Part shown: piece after piece, positions 6,229 to 12,748 of the stretch
Position numbering within the stretch: position 1 is the first letter of the stretch
Layout of the letters: each line of letters starts with the position of its first letter
DNA from: an uncultured Collinsella sp.
GTDB lineage: Bacteria > Actinomycetota > Coriobacteriia > Coriobacteriales > Coriobacteriaceae
DNA length: 13,715 bases
Direction: 5' to 3'
NCBI GenBank assembly: GCA_902496645.1
Contig: CABVBR010000044.1
Coordinates: 1 to 13,715, forward strand
Translations under genes and position numbers: made by a program
The notes under the pieces: model-generated
Database searches by the model: none
What the model saw: only the letters and a program-made list of their open reading frames with translations
Told to the model about the DNA's origin: nothing

Positions 6229-6434
6229 AAGGGTTCCTTTCATAGGGCGGCATACAATTAGCCGTCTTATACCCCGAAGACCCCTGCTTGCCACGCACCA
6301 TTCCCCAATGATTTTGATCCCCGTCCCAGAAAATCATGCAGGGTGGATGGGTGTTGCGCACTAGGAGGGGCTTGCGGCGCGGCGATAAAATCTCGGCATC
6401 CGTCATCTTTCGCTACATGAGGAGCTGATTTGCG

Positions 6435-6734
6435 ATGATAGGCCTTAGGGTATCCGATCTTCTCGTTTTGCTCGTTGTATTTGGTGGTGTCGCGGCTGTC
6501 GCCTTTGCTGTTATCTTGAACAAGGAATCGTCGAATAAGCCTCAGTCTCCGCAGTCCAATCCGTACCAGCAAATGCCTCCGGCGCAGCAGGTTTCGCAGG
6601 TACAGCAGGCGTCGACCGCGATCGATGATGCTCAGCCAGTTGAGCCCGCTCATTTTTGCGCTCAGTGTGGCTCAATGGTGGAAGCAAATGCCTCCTTCTG
6701 CCAAAACTGCGGCGCTCCGGTCAGCCATCAGTAA
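6435..6734 (+). CDS. Small membrane-anchored zinc-ribbon protein
   Basis: A 99-residue protein of unknown function. It has one hydrophobic segment at about residues 8-27 (LLVLLVVFGGVAAVAFAVIL), a Gln/Pro/Ser-rich low-complexity linker (about 31-70) and a C-terminal zinc ribbon FCAQCGSMVEANASFCQNCGAPV with Cys75, 78, 89 and 92 in a CxxC-x10-CxxC pattern. The likely topology is one membrane helix with a tethered metal-binding knuckle. Such zinc-ribbon tails are common on regulatory or scaffold membrane proteins. A GGAG lies ten bases before the ATG, slightly far but workable. It is divergent from the DJ-1/maf operon and ends at a strong hairpin shared with the next convergent gene. Confidence 0.8.
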   Translation: MIGLRVSDLLVLLVVFGGVAAVAFAVILNKESSNKPQSPQSNPYQQMPPAQQVSQVQQASTAIDDAQPVEPAHFCAQCGSMVEANASFCQNCGAPVSHQ

Positions 6735-6741
6735 TGAAATA

Positions 6742-6791
6742 GGGCGGGCTTCAGCAATGATTCACCACTCGATGATTGCTGAAGCCCGCCC
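6742..6791. terminator. Bidirectional hairpin terminator between zinc-ribbon gene and rlmD
   Basis: A perfect 17-bp inverted repeat (arms 6742-6758 and 6775-6791) with a 16-base loop lies between two convergent stop codons. A modest T-rich tail is present on the minus strand only (CCTATTTCATT). On the plus strand the stem is followed by CTAAAACAG, so termination of the zinc-ribbon gene may rely mainly on stem strength. Confidence 0.75.
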
Positions 6792-6807
6792 CCTAAAACA
6801 GATTAGT

Positions 6808-8121
6808 TTAGTTGCGCTTGAGGTGGACGACGGTTTCGCAGTGGAAGGTTTGCGGGAATAGGTCGACCGGCGTGATCTTGACGGGGGAGAAGGTGCCCTC
6901 CTCGACAAAGCGCTTGAGGTCGCGGGCCAGAGTTGCCGGGTCGCAGCTCACGTAGGCGACATCACGGGCACTCGTGCTCGCGATGAGGTCGATCGCCTCG
7001 GGGGCGAGACCCGCGCGCGGCGGGTCGACCACCAGGACATCGGCGTCCTGGTCGGGGAACTCGCGCACGGCATCGCCGCCGATGACGTCGACGTTATCGA
7101 GCTTGTTGATCTCCAGGTTGCGACGCAGGTCGCGCACGGCCGGGCCGTAGGCCTCGACGGCGGCGACAAAATCACAGCGGCGGGCGAGCGGCAGGGTAAA
7201 GGTGCCGGCACCGCAGTACAGGTCCACGGCCAGTTCGTCTTCCTGCGGGTCGAGGGCGTCCATAACGAGCTCAATCAAAATCTCGGCGCCCTTGGTATTG
7301 ACTTGGAAAAACGACGGAGCAGACAAGCGCATCTGGCCCTCGGCGATATTCTCGGTCCAGGAGCCCTCACCGGCGAGCATCTCCACCTTAGAGACGCGGC
7401 GGGCCTTCTTCTCGCCCTTGCTCATCACACGCACTACGCTCGTGGGGTGTGCGGCGTCTGCCAGAACGCGCGAGACCTGTGAGCGCGGAAAGGAACCCGT
7501 GGGCGTCCAGAGCGCGACCTCGAGCGCTTTGGTGCGGCGCGATGCGCGAATGCCCACGCGCTCGAGGCCCAGGTCGTGGCTGCCGCTCAGATAGTTGAGC
7601 GCGCCGACGACCGATTTGAGCGCCTTGGGAAAACGCTTATCGAACAGCGGACACGCATCGACGGTCACGATTTTGCTGGGGTCGACGCCGTGCATGCCAA
7701 GACGCACACGACCGTTGACAACGGTCGGCTCGAGCTCGATTTTATTGCGGTAGCCCCAGTCGTCCTTGGTGTGGCAGATGGGCTGTACCAACTCATCTGC
7801 CAGCTCAGGAGCGAACTTGCCGATGCGCTCGAGCGTGGAGCGCAGGTTTTGCTCCTTGGCGGCAAGCCGCGCGGCGCGCGAGAGATTGCCCCACGAGCAG
7901 CCGCCGCAAATACCCACGAAGGGGCAGGGAGGCTGGATGCGATCGGGGCTCGGCTCCAGAATCTCGGTGGTGCGGGCGCGCATAAACGACTTGCCGTCCT
8001 GTACGACCTCGGCCTCGACGGTGTCGCCTGCCACGGCGCCCTGGACAAAGACGGCCTTGCCGTTGTCGGCGTGCGCCAACCCGTCGGCGCCGTAGGTCAT
8101 CGATTCTATAGTGAGCTTCAT
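6808..8121 (-). CDS. rlmD: 23S rRNA (uracil-5-)-methyltransferase, RlmD/RumA type
   Basis: A 437-residue S-adenosylmethionine-dependent methyltransferase of the RlmD/RlmCD/TrmA superfamily that makes 5-methyluridine in 23S rRNA. An N-terminal TRAM-like domain (about 1-55) is followed by an iron-sulfur cluster motif with Cys66, Cys72, Cys75 and Cys157 (C-x5-C-x2-C, then ACPLF). The catalytic domain has the SAM loop VDLYCGAGTFTLPLA (about 299-313), VVDPPRAGL (about 364-372), the catalytic Cys393 in SCDPATLARDL, and the terminal FHCETVVHL with Glu429. The ATG at 8121 is preferred to the one at 8157, because the TRAM domain begins there and an AGG-rich sequence precedes it. The exact target uridine cannot be decided. 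It follows ppk after a terminator with only about 45 bases of possible promoter space. Confidence 0.9.
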   Translation of the reverse strand: MKLTIESMTYGADGLAHADNGKAVFVQGAVAGDTVEAEVVQDGKSFMRARTTEILEPSPDRIQPPCPFVGICGGCSWGNLSRAARLAAKEQNLRSTLERIGKFAPELADELVQPICHTKDDWGYRNKIELEPTVVNGRVRLGMHGVDPSKIVTVDACPLFDKRFPKALKSVVGALNYLSGSHDLGLERVGIRASRRTKALEVALWTPTGSFPRSQVSRVLADAAHPTSVVRVMSKGEKKARRVSKVEMLAGEGSWTENIAEGQMRLSAPSFFQVNTKGAEILIELVMDALDPQEDELAVDLYCGAGTFTLPLARRCDFVAAVEAYGPAVRDLRRNLEINKLDNVDVIGGDAVREFPDQDADVLVVDPPRAGLAPEAIDLIASTSARDVAYVSCDPATLARDLKRFVEEGTFSPVKITPVDLFPQTFHCETVVHLKRN

Positions 8122-8166
8122 ATCCCTGCCTGTCATTCGCGTTGTTGTTCGCACCATGGTAGCAGG

Positions 8167-8210
8167 GAAAAGCGCCCCGCATCCGAGGCTTTCCTCAAAT
8201 GCGGGGCGCT
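8167..8210 (-). terminator. Terminator after ppk
   Basis: A perfect 12-bp stem (8171-8182 with 8199-8210) with an inner 4-bp GAGG/CCTC extension is followed on the minus strand by CTTTTCCC. It lies 25 bases beyond the ppk stop and separates ppk from rlmD. Confidence 0.85.
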
Positions 8211-8232
8211 TCTACAAACTGCTTCTACAAAC
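8208..8232. repeat. Tandem 13-base duplication next to the ppk stop
   Basis: GCTTCTACAAAC occurs at 8208-8219 and again at 8221-8232, separated by one base. The first copy overlaps the end of the terminator stem. It is most simply a replication-slippage duplication. Confidence 0.7.
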
Positions 8233-8234
8233 GA

Positions 8235-10799
8235 CTATTTCGTCTTGCCGGTAATGAGCGTCTTAAGACCCAGGCCGATCAGACCCAGGCCCATGCGCAC
8301 GCGGCCGGGGCGATGGCGCTCGATGGCCTTGGTCTTGCCAGCGGGCTTATCGCGACGGGCGCTCGTCTCGGGCGCGGGCTTGGTGACCTGCGGATCGGGC
8401 TGAGGCGCAGACTCAGGCTCAATGACGGTCGCCTGGACCTCCTGGACCTTTGGCGCTGCCGGCTGCGGCTCAGGCTCGGGGGCGGGCTCCGCCTCAATGA
8501 CGGGTTCGGGCGTGGCCTCGACGACAGGCTCCGGCTCCTCGACAAGCTCGGCCTCTGCCGCCGGGGGAGCGACGACAGCTTCTGGCTCGGCAACAGGCTC
8601 GACAGCTACTTCGCGCTCAAGCTCGGCTTGAATAGCTTCCTCGGCCACACGTTCCTTCTCCTGCGCACGCTGCTGCGCGGCGGCCTCGGCGTTGCGATAG
8701 GCGCGCTCCAGCAGGGCTTCCTGCGAGTTGAAGGGCTTCTCGCCCTCTGCGCGCTCCACGGGAACCCAGGTGCCGTCGCTCGTCAGGCTGCGGGCCTTCA
8801 CGTTGTCGCGTAGCTGCATGCCCATGTACTCGTGCACCAGGGCGCGGCAGGTGGGGTCGAGCACGGGGAAAGCGATCTCCACGCGGTGCTCGGTGTTGCG
8901 CGTCATCATGTCGGCCGAGCTCAGATAGATCATGTCCGAGTCCACGCCAAAGGCGTAAACGCGCGCATGCTCCAAAAAGCGTCCGACGATAGAACGGACA
9001 TGCACGTTCTCAGTCTTGCCCGGAACGCCCGGCTTGAGGCACGAGATGCCGCGGATAATCATGTCCACGCGGACTCCTGCGCACGATGCCTCGGCGATCT
9101 TGTCGATGACCTCGCGGTCGGTGAGCGAGTTGAGCTTAAAGAACACACGGGCGGGCTCGCCAGCGAGGGCACGCTGGATCTCGCGATCCAGGCCGCGCAT
9201 GATGAGCGGCTTCAGGCCGACCGGCGCCACGCCCAGGAAGCGGTAATCGCCGCGCAGGTTGCCCAGCGACAGGTTGCGGAAGAACAAGTTGGCGTCCTCG
9301 CCGATGCCGGGATGGGCGGTCATGAGCATAAAATCGCTGTAGAGCTTGGCCGTCTTCTCGTTAAAGTTGCCGGTGCCCAACAGCGTCAGGCGTGTAAGCG
9401 CCATGCCCTCGCGATAGGTGAGCTGGCAGATCTTGGAGTGGCACTTAAAGCCCTCGGAGCCGTAGATGACGGTGCAGCCTGCCTCTTCCAGACGCTCGGC
9501 CCACTCGATGTTGTTCTGCTCGTCGAAGCGGGCGCGGAGCTCCATGAGCACCGTGACCTCTTTGCCGTTCTCGGCGGCATCGATCAGCGACTCGCACAGG
9601 CGGCTCTGCTTGGCCACGCGGTAGAGCGTGATGCGCAGCGAGATGCACTCGGGGTCGTAGGCGGCCTCGTGCACCAGATCCAGGAAGGGGTTCATGGCCT
9701 CATAGGGATAAAAGAGCAGCTTGTCGTGCTGAAGTACCTGCTCGCGGATGGAGCGGGCCATATCGATGGTGGGGTTGGGCTGCGGCTTAAACGGCGTAAA
9801 GAGCAGCTCGTTGCGCAGATGCTCGGGAATCTTGCCCTCGATGCCAAAGACATAGCCCAGGTCGAGCGGGATATCGCAGGTAAAGACCGAGCGACGCGAG
9901 AGCTCGAGCGCTTTGCGGATGGTCTTGAGCGTTGACTTTTCGAGCAAGCCCGAGACGGCGAGCACTACCGGCTGCAGGCGCAGGCGCTTCTTGAGGATGC
10001 GCTTCATATGCTGGCGGTAGTCCTCTTCCTCCTCGACGCCCTCGCCGTCCGGATCGATGTCGGCGTTGCGGGTGACGCGGATGAGTGCGCGGTCGAGCGG
10101 CTTATAGGAGCCAAAGCAACTGTCCAGGCAGGCGAGGATGACGTCCTCGAGCAGAATGTAGGAGTAGGTGCCGGTGGGCGAGGGGATCTCGACCACGCGG
10201 TTCATCGAGGCGGGAATCTCGATCAGGCCCAGCAGACTTTCCTCGTCGGTGACGCCGTCCAGGCCGCAGGCCAGGTAGAGCGCGCCGTTGCGCAGGTTGG
10301 GGAAGGGGTGGCGCGGGTCGATCACCAGCGGTGAGATGACCGGCGACACGTAGGCCTGGAAGTAACGGGTGACAAAGGTGCGTTCCTCGGGCGTAAGCGA
10401 ATCGACACGCGCGCGGTGAACGCCCAGGGTGTCGAGCTTGCCTTCGATGTTCTTAAAAATGGACTCCCAACGGGTAAGGAGCCCGGGCAGCTCTGCCATG
10501 ACAGCATCGACCTGTTCGGAGGCGGTCATATTGCTCTTGTTGTCGACAGGTTGCTTTTTGAGCTCGGCCAGGTCGGACAGGCCACCCACGCGCACCATGA
10601 GGAACTCATCGAGGTTTGACTCGAAGATCGAGACGAACTTAAGGCGCTCGAACAGCGGCACGGACTCATCAAAAGCCTCGTCGAGCACGCGGTTGTCAAA
10701 GCGCAGCCAGCTGAGCTCTCGGTTCTGCGTGTACGAGAAGTCGCGCGGCGGTTTGCGCAGCTTTGCGGCGGCTTGCTTTTTTTCGATTTTGCTCGGCAT
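8235..10799 (-). CDS. ppk1: Polyphosphate kinase 1 with a Pro/Glu/Ala-rich C-terminal tail
   Basis: An 854-residue protein that reversibly polymerises the gamma phosphate of ATP into inorganic polyphosphate; PPK1 enzymes are often membrane-associated. The N-terminal domain shows NRELSWLRFDNRVLDEA and FESNLDEFLMVRVGGL. The phospholipase-D-like catalytic half shows TGNFNEKTAKLYSDFMLMTA, the autophosphorylated His454 in KCHSKICQLTYR and the second catalytic His611 in GRFLEHARVY. The conserved enzyme ends near residue 700. Beyond it come about 150 residues: a charged, probably helical stretch, then a Glu/Pro/Ala/Val-rich region, then a basic segment and MGLGLIGLGLKTLITGKTK at the end. This tail is not part of ordinary PPK1. 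Starts at 10799 and 10805 are both possible. 10799 gives better spacing to the GGA upstream, and 10805 adds two residues. Confidence 0.93.
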   Translation of the reverse strand: MPSKIEKKQAAAKLRKPPRDFSYTQNRELSWLRFDNRVLDEAFDESVPLFERLKFVSIFESNLDEFLMVRVGGLSDLAELKKQPVDNKSNMTASEQVDAVMAELPGLLTRWESIFKNIEGKLDTLGVHRARVDSLTPEERTFVTRYFQAYVSPVISPLVIDPRHPFPNLRNGALYLACGLDGVTDEESLLGLIEIPASMNRVVEIPSPTGTYSYILLEDVILACLDSCFGSYKPLDRALIRVTRNADIDPDGEGVEEEEDYRQHMKRILKKRLRLQPVVLAVSGLLEKSTLKTIRKALELSRRSVFTCDIPLDLGYVFGIEGKIPEHLRNELLFTPFKPQPNPTIDMARSIREQVLQHDKLLFYPYEAMNPFLDLVHEAAYDPECISLRITLYRVAKQSRLCESLIDAAENGKEVTVLMELRARFDEQNNIEWAERLEEAGCTVIYGSEGFKCHSKICQLTYREGMALTRLTLLGTGNFNEKTAKLYSDFMLMTAHPGIGEDANLFFRNLSLGNLRGDYRFLGVAPVGLKPLIMRGLDREIQRALAGEPARVFFKLNSLTDREVIDKIAEASCAGVRVDMIIRGISCLKPGVPGKTENVHVRSIVGRFLEHARVYAFGVDSDMIYLSSADMMTRNTEHRVEIAFPVLDPTCRALVHEYMGMQLRDNVKARSLTSDGTWVPVERAEGEKPFNSQEALLERAYRNAEAAAQQRAQEKERVAEEAIQAELEREVAVEPVAEPEAVVAPPAAEAELVEEPEPVVEATPEPVIEAEPAPEPEPQPAAPKVQEVQATVIEPESAPQPDPQVTKPAPETSARRDKPAGKTKAIERHRPGRVRMGLGLIGLGLKTLITGKTK

Positions 10800-10816
10800 A
10801 TTCATCTGTCCGTTCA

Positions 10817-10831
10817 GTCCCCGCAGGGGAC
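10817..10831 (-). promoter_or_regulatory. Short leader hairpin before ppk
   Basis: GTCCCC and GGGGAC pair perfectly around a 3-base loop about 18 bases before the ppk start, overlapping the only purine-rich sequence upstream. If formed it would partly hide the translation start region. This is inference from position only. Confidence 0.35.
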
Positions 10832-10880
10832 GGTAGCCTAACACTATTCTCTATTGTCTCAATTTAGTCGACTTGCGGCA

Positions 10881-10947
10881 CGGACGTATTGTGCGAACGG
10901 TATCTTTACCTACTTCTAACGCTGACGAGCCGAAGCACTAACGTCCG
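10881..10947. repeat. Imperfect inverted repeat upstream of ppk
   Basis: CGGACGT-ATT-GTGC at 10881-10894 is mirrored by GCAC-TA-ACGTCCG at 10935-10947, with about 40 bases between. It may be an operator pair for a regulator of ppk or a structured leader. No known factor is recognised. Confidence 0.4.
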
Positions 10948-11269
10948 GTGCTTTGAGTAAGCGATCTATATCCTCACTCAACTGGTGAGAATGTATGAAT
11001 AAGAATGATAGCAAGCTGAATATAATCGAATGTAGGTCGAATCGAGGGCAAGCATCATTTATATGCAGAAAACCGTTTTCGCTATGCAATTTTGAATCAT
11101 GGATAACTTTGAGTGTTTCGTCTTGAATTACTAGAAAAAAATAACGTTTACCTAGGAAAATCTGCTTTACGAAACTGAAGTGCATCATGGGGGAATCATA
11201 TGCGATATACCGTTCATCGCACTTTGCTGACCGTTCGGGGGCGAGGTGGAATTGCGGGTGGTTTTTGGA

Positions 11270-11275
11270 TATAAC
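11270..11275 (+). promoter_or_regulatory. Possible -10 box for arcA
   Basis: TATAAC lies 82 bases upstream of the arcA ATG. The only sequence at the right -35 distance is TGGAAT (11247-11252), a weak match. A strong promoter is expected for this gene, so an activator-dependent promoter is possible. Confidence 0.25.
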
Positions 11276-11357
11276 TAGTGCTGTCAGCAAGCAGCGTCCC
11301 ATACGGAGGGGCGCTGATACATTCGGCCAGTAAGGCCCGAAAGAAAGGTAGGAGGCC

Positions 11358-12599
11358 ATGACGAAAGGTCTGCACGTGCCTTCCGAGATCGGCAAGCTCA
11401 GGAAGGTCTGCCTGCACCGTCCCGGCGACGAGCTCCTCAACCTGCCGCCCGACGAGCTCGAGCGACTCCTGTTCGACGACGTCCCGTTCCTGGAGGTCGC
11501 GCAGCAGGAGCACGACACCTTCGCCCAGATCCTGAGGGACCAGGGCGTGGAGGTCCTCTATCTCGAGAACCTCGTCGCCGAGGTGTTCGACCAGGTCCCC
11601 GGCGCCCGCGCCGAGTTCACCGACCAGTACATCGCCGAGGCCGGCATCCGCGGCCAGCACATGCCGCAGATCGTCCGCGAGAAGCTGGACTCCATCGAGG
11701 ACAACCTCGAGTTCGTCAAGAAGACCATGGCCGGCATGACCAAGGCCGAGATCGACATGCCCCTCACGGCGTCCACGACCCTCGACTCCCTGGTCAACTC
11801 CGAGTCCGAGTCCGACCTGATCATCGACCCGATGCCCAACCTCTACTTCACCCGCGACCCGTTCGCGGTCGTCGGCGAGGGCGTCAACCTCAACCGCATG
11901 TACTCGGTCACCCGCAACCGCGAGACCCTGTACGGCAAGTACGTCTTCAAGTACCACCCCGACTACAAGGACGTCTCGCTGTACTTCCGCCGCGACTGCC
12001 AGTTCCACACCGAGGGCGGCGACGTGCTGAACATCAACGAGAAGACTCTCGCCGTCGGCATCTCCCAGCGCACCCAGGCCGCGGCCATCGACGTCATGGC
12101 CCAGAACATCTTCTGGAACTCCGACTCCAAGGTCGAGCGCATCCTGGCCTTCGACATCCCGGTCTCGCGCGCCTTCATGCACCTCGACACGGTCTTCACC
12201 CAGATCGACGTCGATAAGTTCACGATCCACCCCGCCATCATGGGCACCCTGCGCGTCTACGAGCTGACCGCCGGCAAGAACCCGGGCGACGTGAACATCC
12301 GCCTGATCGAGGACACCCTCGAGCACGTCCTGGAGGACGCCACCGGCGTCGACCAGGTCAAGCTGATCCCCTGCGGCGGCGGCGACCCGATCGCGGCCTC
12401 CCGCGAGCAGTGGAACGACGGCTCCAACACCCTGTGCGTCGAGCCCGGCAAGATCTGCGTCTACGCCCGCAACACCGTCACCAACGACGTGCTGTACAAG
12501 GAGGGCCTGGACCTTCTCGTCGTGCCCTCCGCCGAGCTCTCCCGCGGCCGCGGCGGCCCGCGCTGCATGAGCATGCCCTTCTGGCGCGAGGACCTCTAA
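11358..12599 (+). CDS. arcA: Arginine deiminase
   Basis: A 413-residue cytoplasmic enzyme that hydrolyses L-arginine to citrulline and ammonia, the first step of the ATP-yielding arginine deiminase pathway and an acid defence. The family motifs are complete: LYFTRDPF (Asp167), FHTEGGDVLN (His217, Glu219), FMHLDTVF (His275, Asp277) and the nucleophile Cys403 in GGPRCMSMPF. The length is normal. AGGAGG two bases before the ATG gives a strong ribosome binding site, though at short spacing. The codons end in C or G almost without exception, more so than in neighbours, which suggests very high expression. It has its own terminator. Ornithine carbamoyltransferase, carbamate kinase and the antiporter are not next to it in this window, unlike the usual arc operon; a PLP aminotransferase is the next gene instead. 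Confidence 0.97.
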   Translation: MTKGLHVPSEIGKLRKVCLHRPGDELLNLPPDELERLLFDDVPFLEVAQQEHDTFAQILRDQGVEVLYLENLVAEVFDQVPGARAEFTDQYIAEAGIRGQHMPQIVREKLDSIEDNLEFVKKTMAGMTKAEIDMPLTASTTLDSLVNSESESDLIIDPMPNLYFTRDPFAVVGEGVNLNRMYSVTRNRETLYGKYVFKYHPDYKDVSLYFRRDCQFHTEGGDVLNINEKTLAVGISQRTQAAAIDVMAQNIFWNSDSKVERILAFDIPVSRAFMHLDTVFTQIDVDKFTIHPAIMGTLRVYELTAGKNPGDVNIRLIEDTLEHVLEDATGVDQVKLIPCGGGDPIAASREQWNDGSNTLCVEPGKICVYARNTVTNDVLYKEGLDLLVVPSAELSRGRGGPRCMSMPFWREDL

Positions 12600-12632
12600 G
12601 GTCTTCAAGGACCCGTACAGGTCATAATACAT

Positions 12633-12654
12633 ACATCTAGCTGCCATTAGATGT
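12633..12654 (+). repeat. Small hairpin between arcA and its terminator
   Basis: ACATCTA and TAGATGT form a perfect 7-bp inverted repeat with an 8-base loop, six bases before the main terminator stem. It may protect the arcA transcript end or bind a protein. Confidence 0.4.
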
Positions 12655-12659
12655 CTCCC

Positions 12660-12693
12660 ATTGGGGCGGTGCGGGTTTTCGCACCGCCCCAAT
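12660..12693 (+). terminator. Terminator after arcA
   Basis: A perfect 14-bp GC-rich stem (12660-12673 with 12680-12693) closes a GGTTTT loop. It is followed by CTTGTAT, a poor T-run. It lies 60 bases beyond the arcA stop. Because the next gene starts 55 bases later with no clear promoter, partial read-through is likely. Confidence 0.8.
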
Positions 12694-12698
12694 CTTGT

Positions 12699-12737
12699 AT
12701 GAGGGACGTCAACACGATTGGATGTCTGCTTTTGTAA
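12699..12737 (+). CDS. Possible 12-residue leader peptide before the aminotransferase
   Basis: ATG at 12699 opens MRDVNTIGCLLL with a TAA stop at 12735-12737. The stop shares bases with the AAGGAG (12736-12741) of the next gene. The peptide resembles the start of the following protein (MDIKTIG), and the DNA matches at 15 of 17 positions (12705-12721 versus 12752-12768), so it may be a duplicated start. It has no Shine-Dalgarno site of its own and lies directly after the terminator stem. Translation is therefore doubtful, and it may be only a remnant. Confidence 0.3.
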   Translation: MRDVNTIGCLLL

Positions 12738-12748
12738 GGAGCTTGTCC

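Larger units (their letters stand above)
10845..11357. other. About 0.5 kb AT-rich intergenic region between ppk and arcA
   Basis: No convincing gene is seen. Base composition from about 10960 to 11210 is clearly richer in A and T than the rest of the window. A minus-strand open frame crosses it (ending at 10916), but it has no Shine-Dalgarno site at any internal ATG and extends into arcA in antisense. The region holds an imperfect inverted repeat (10881-10947), a possible arcA -10 box near 11270 and the arcA ribosome binding site. It could contain the arcA control region, an unrecognised small RNA or decayed foreign DNA. Confidence 0.6.

Noticed and set aside
6308..6337. 8-bp inverted repeat ATGATTTT/AAAATCAT between the DJ-1 and zinc-ribbon genes
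   Set aside because: Short, A/T-rich and with a 14-base spacer. It could be an operator, but nothing else supports it.
10976..11096. Possible ArgR (ARG box) operators such as TATGAATAAGAATGATA and TGCAATTTTGAATCA
   Set aside because: Each matches the TGAAT-W4-ATTCA palindrome only in part, and AT-rich DNA gives such matches by chance.
10916..11518. Minus-strand open frame covering the AT-rich gap
   Set aside because: Its upstream half is antisense to arcA, and internal ATGs near 11185 have no Shine-Dalgarno site. The C-terminal 90 codons look somewhat protein-like but are not supported.
11214..12692. A 492-codon minus-strand open frame opposite arcA
   Set aside because: It arises from the strong C/G third-position bias of arcA. 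Its composition is repetitive Val/Asp/Gly/Leu and it crosses the arcA terminator.
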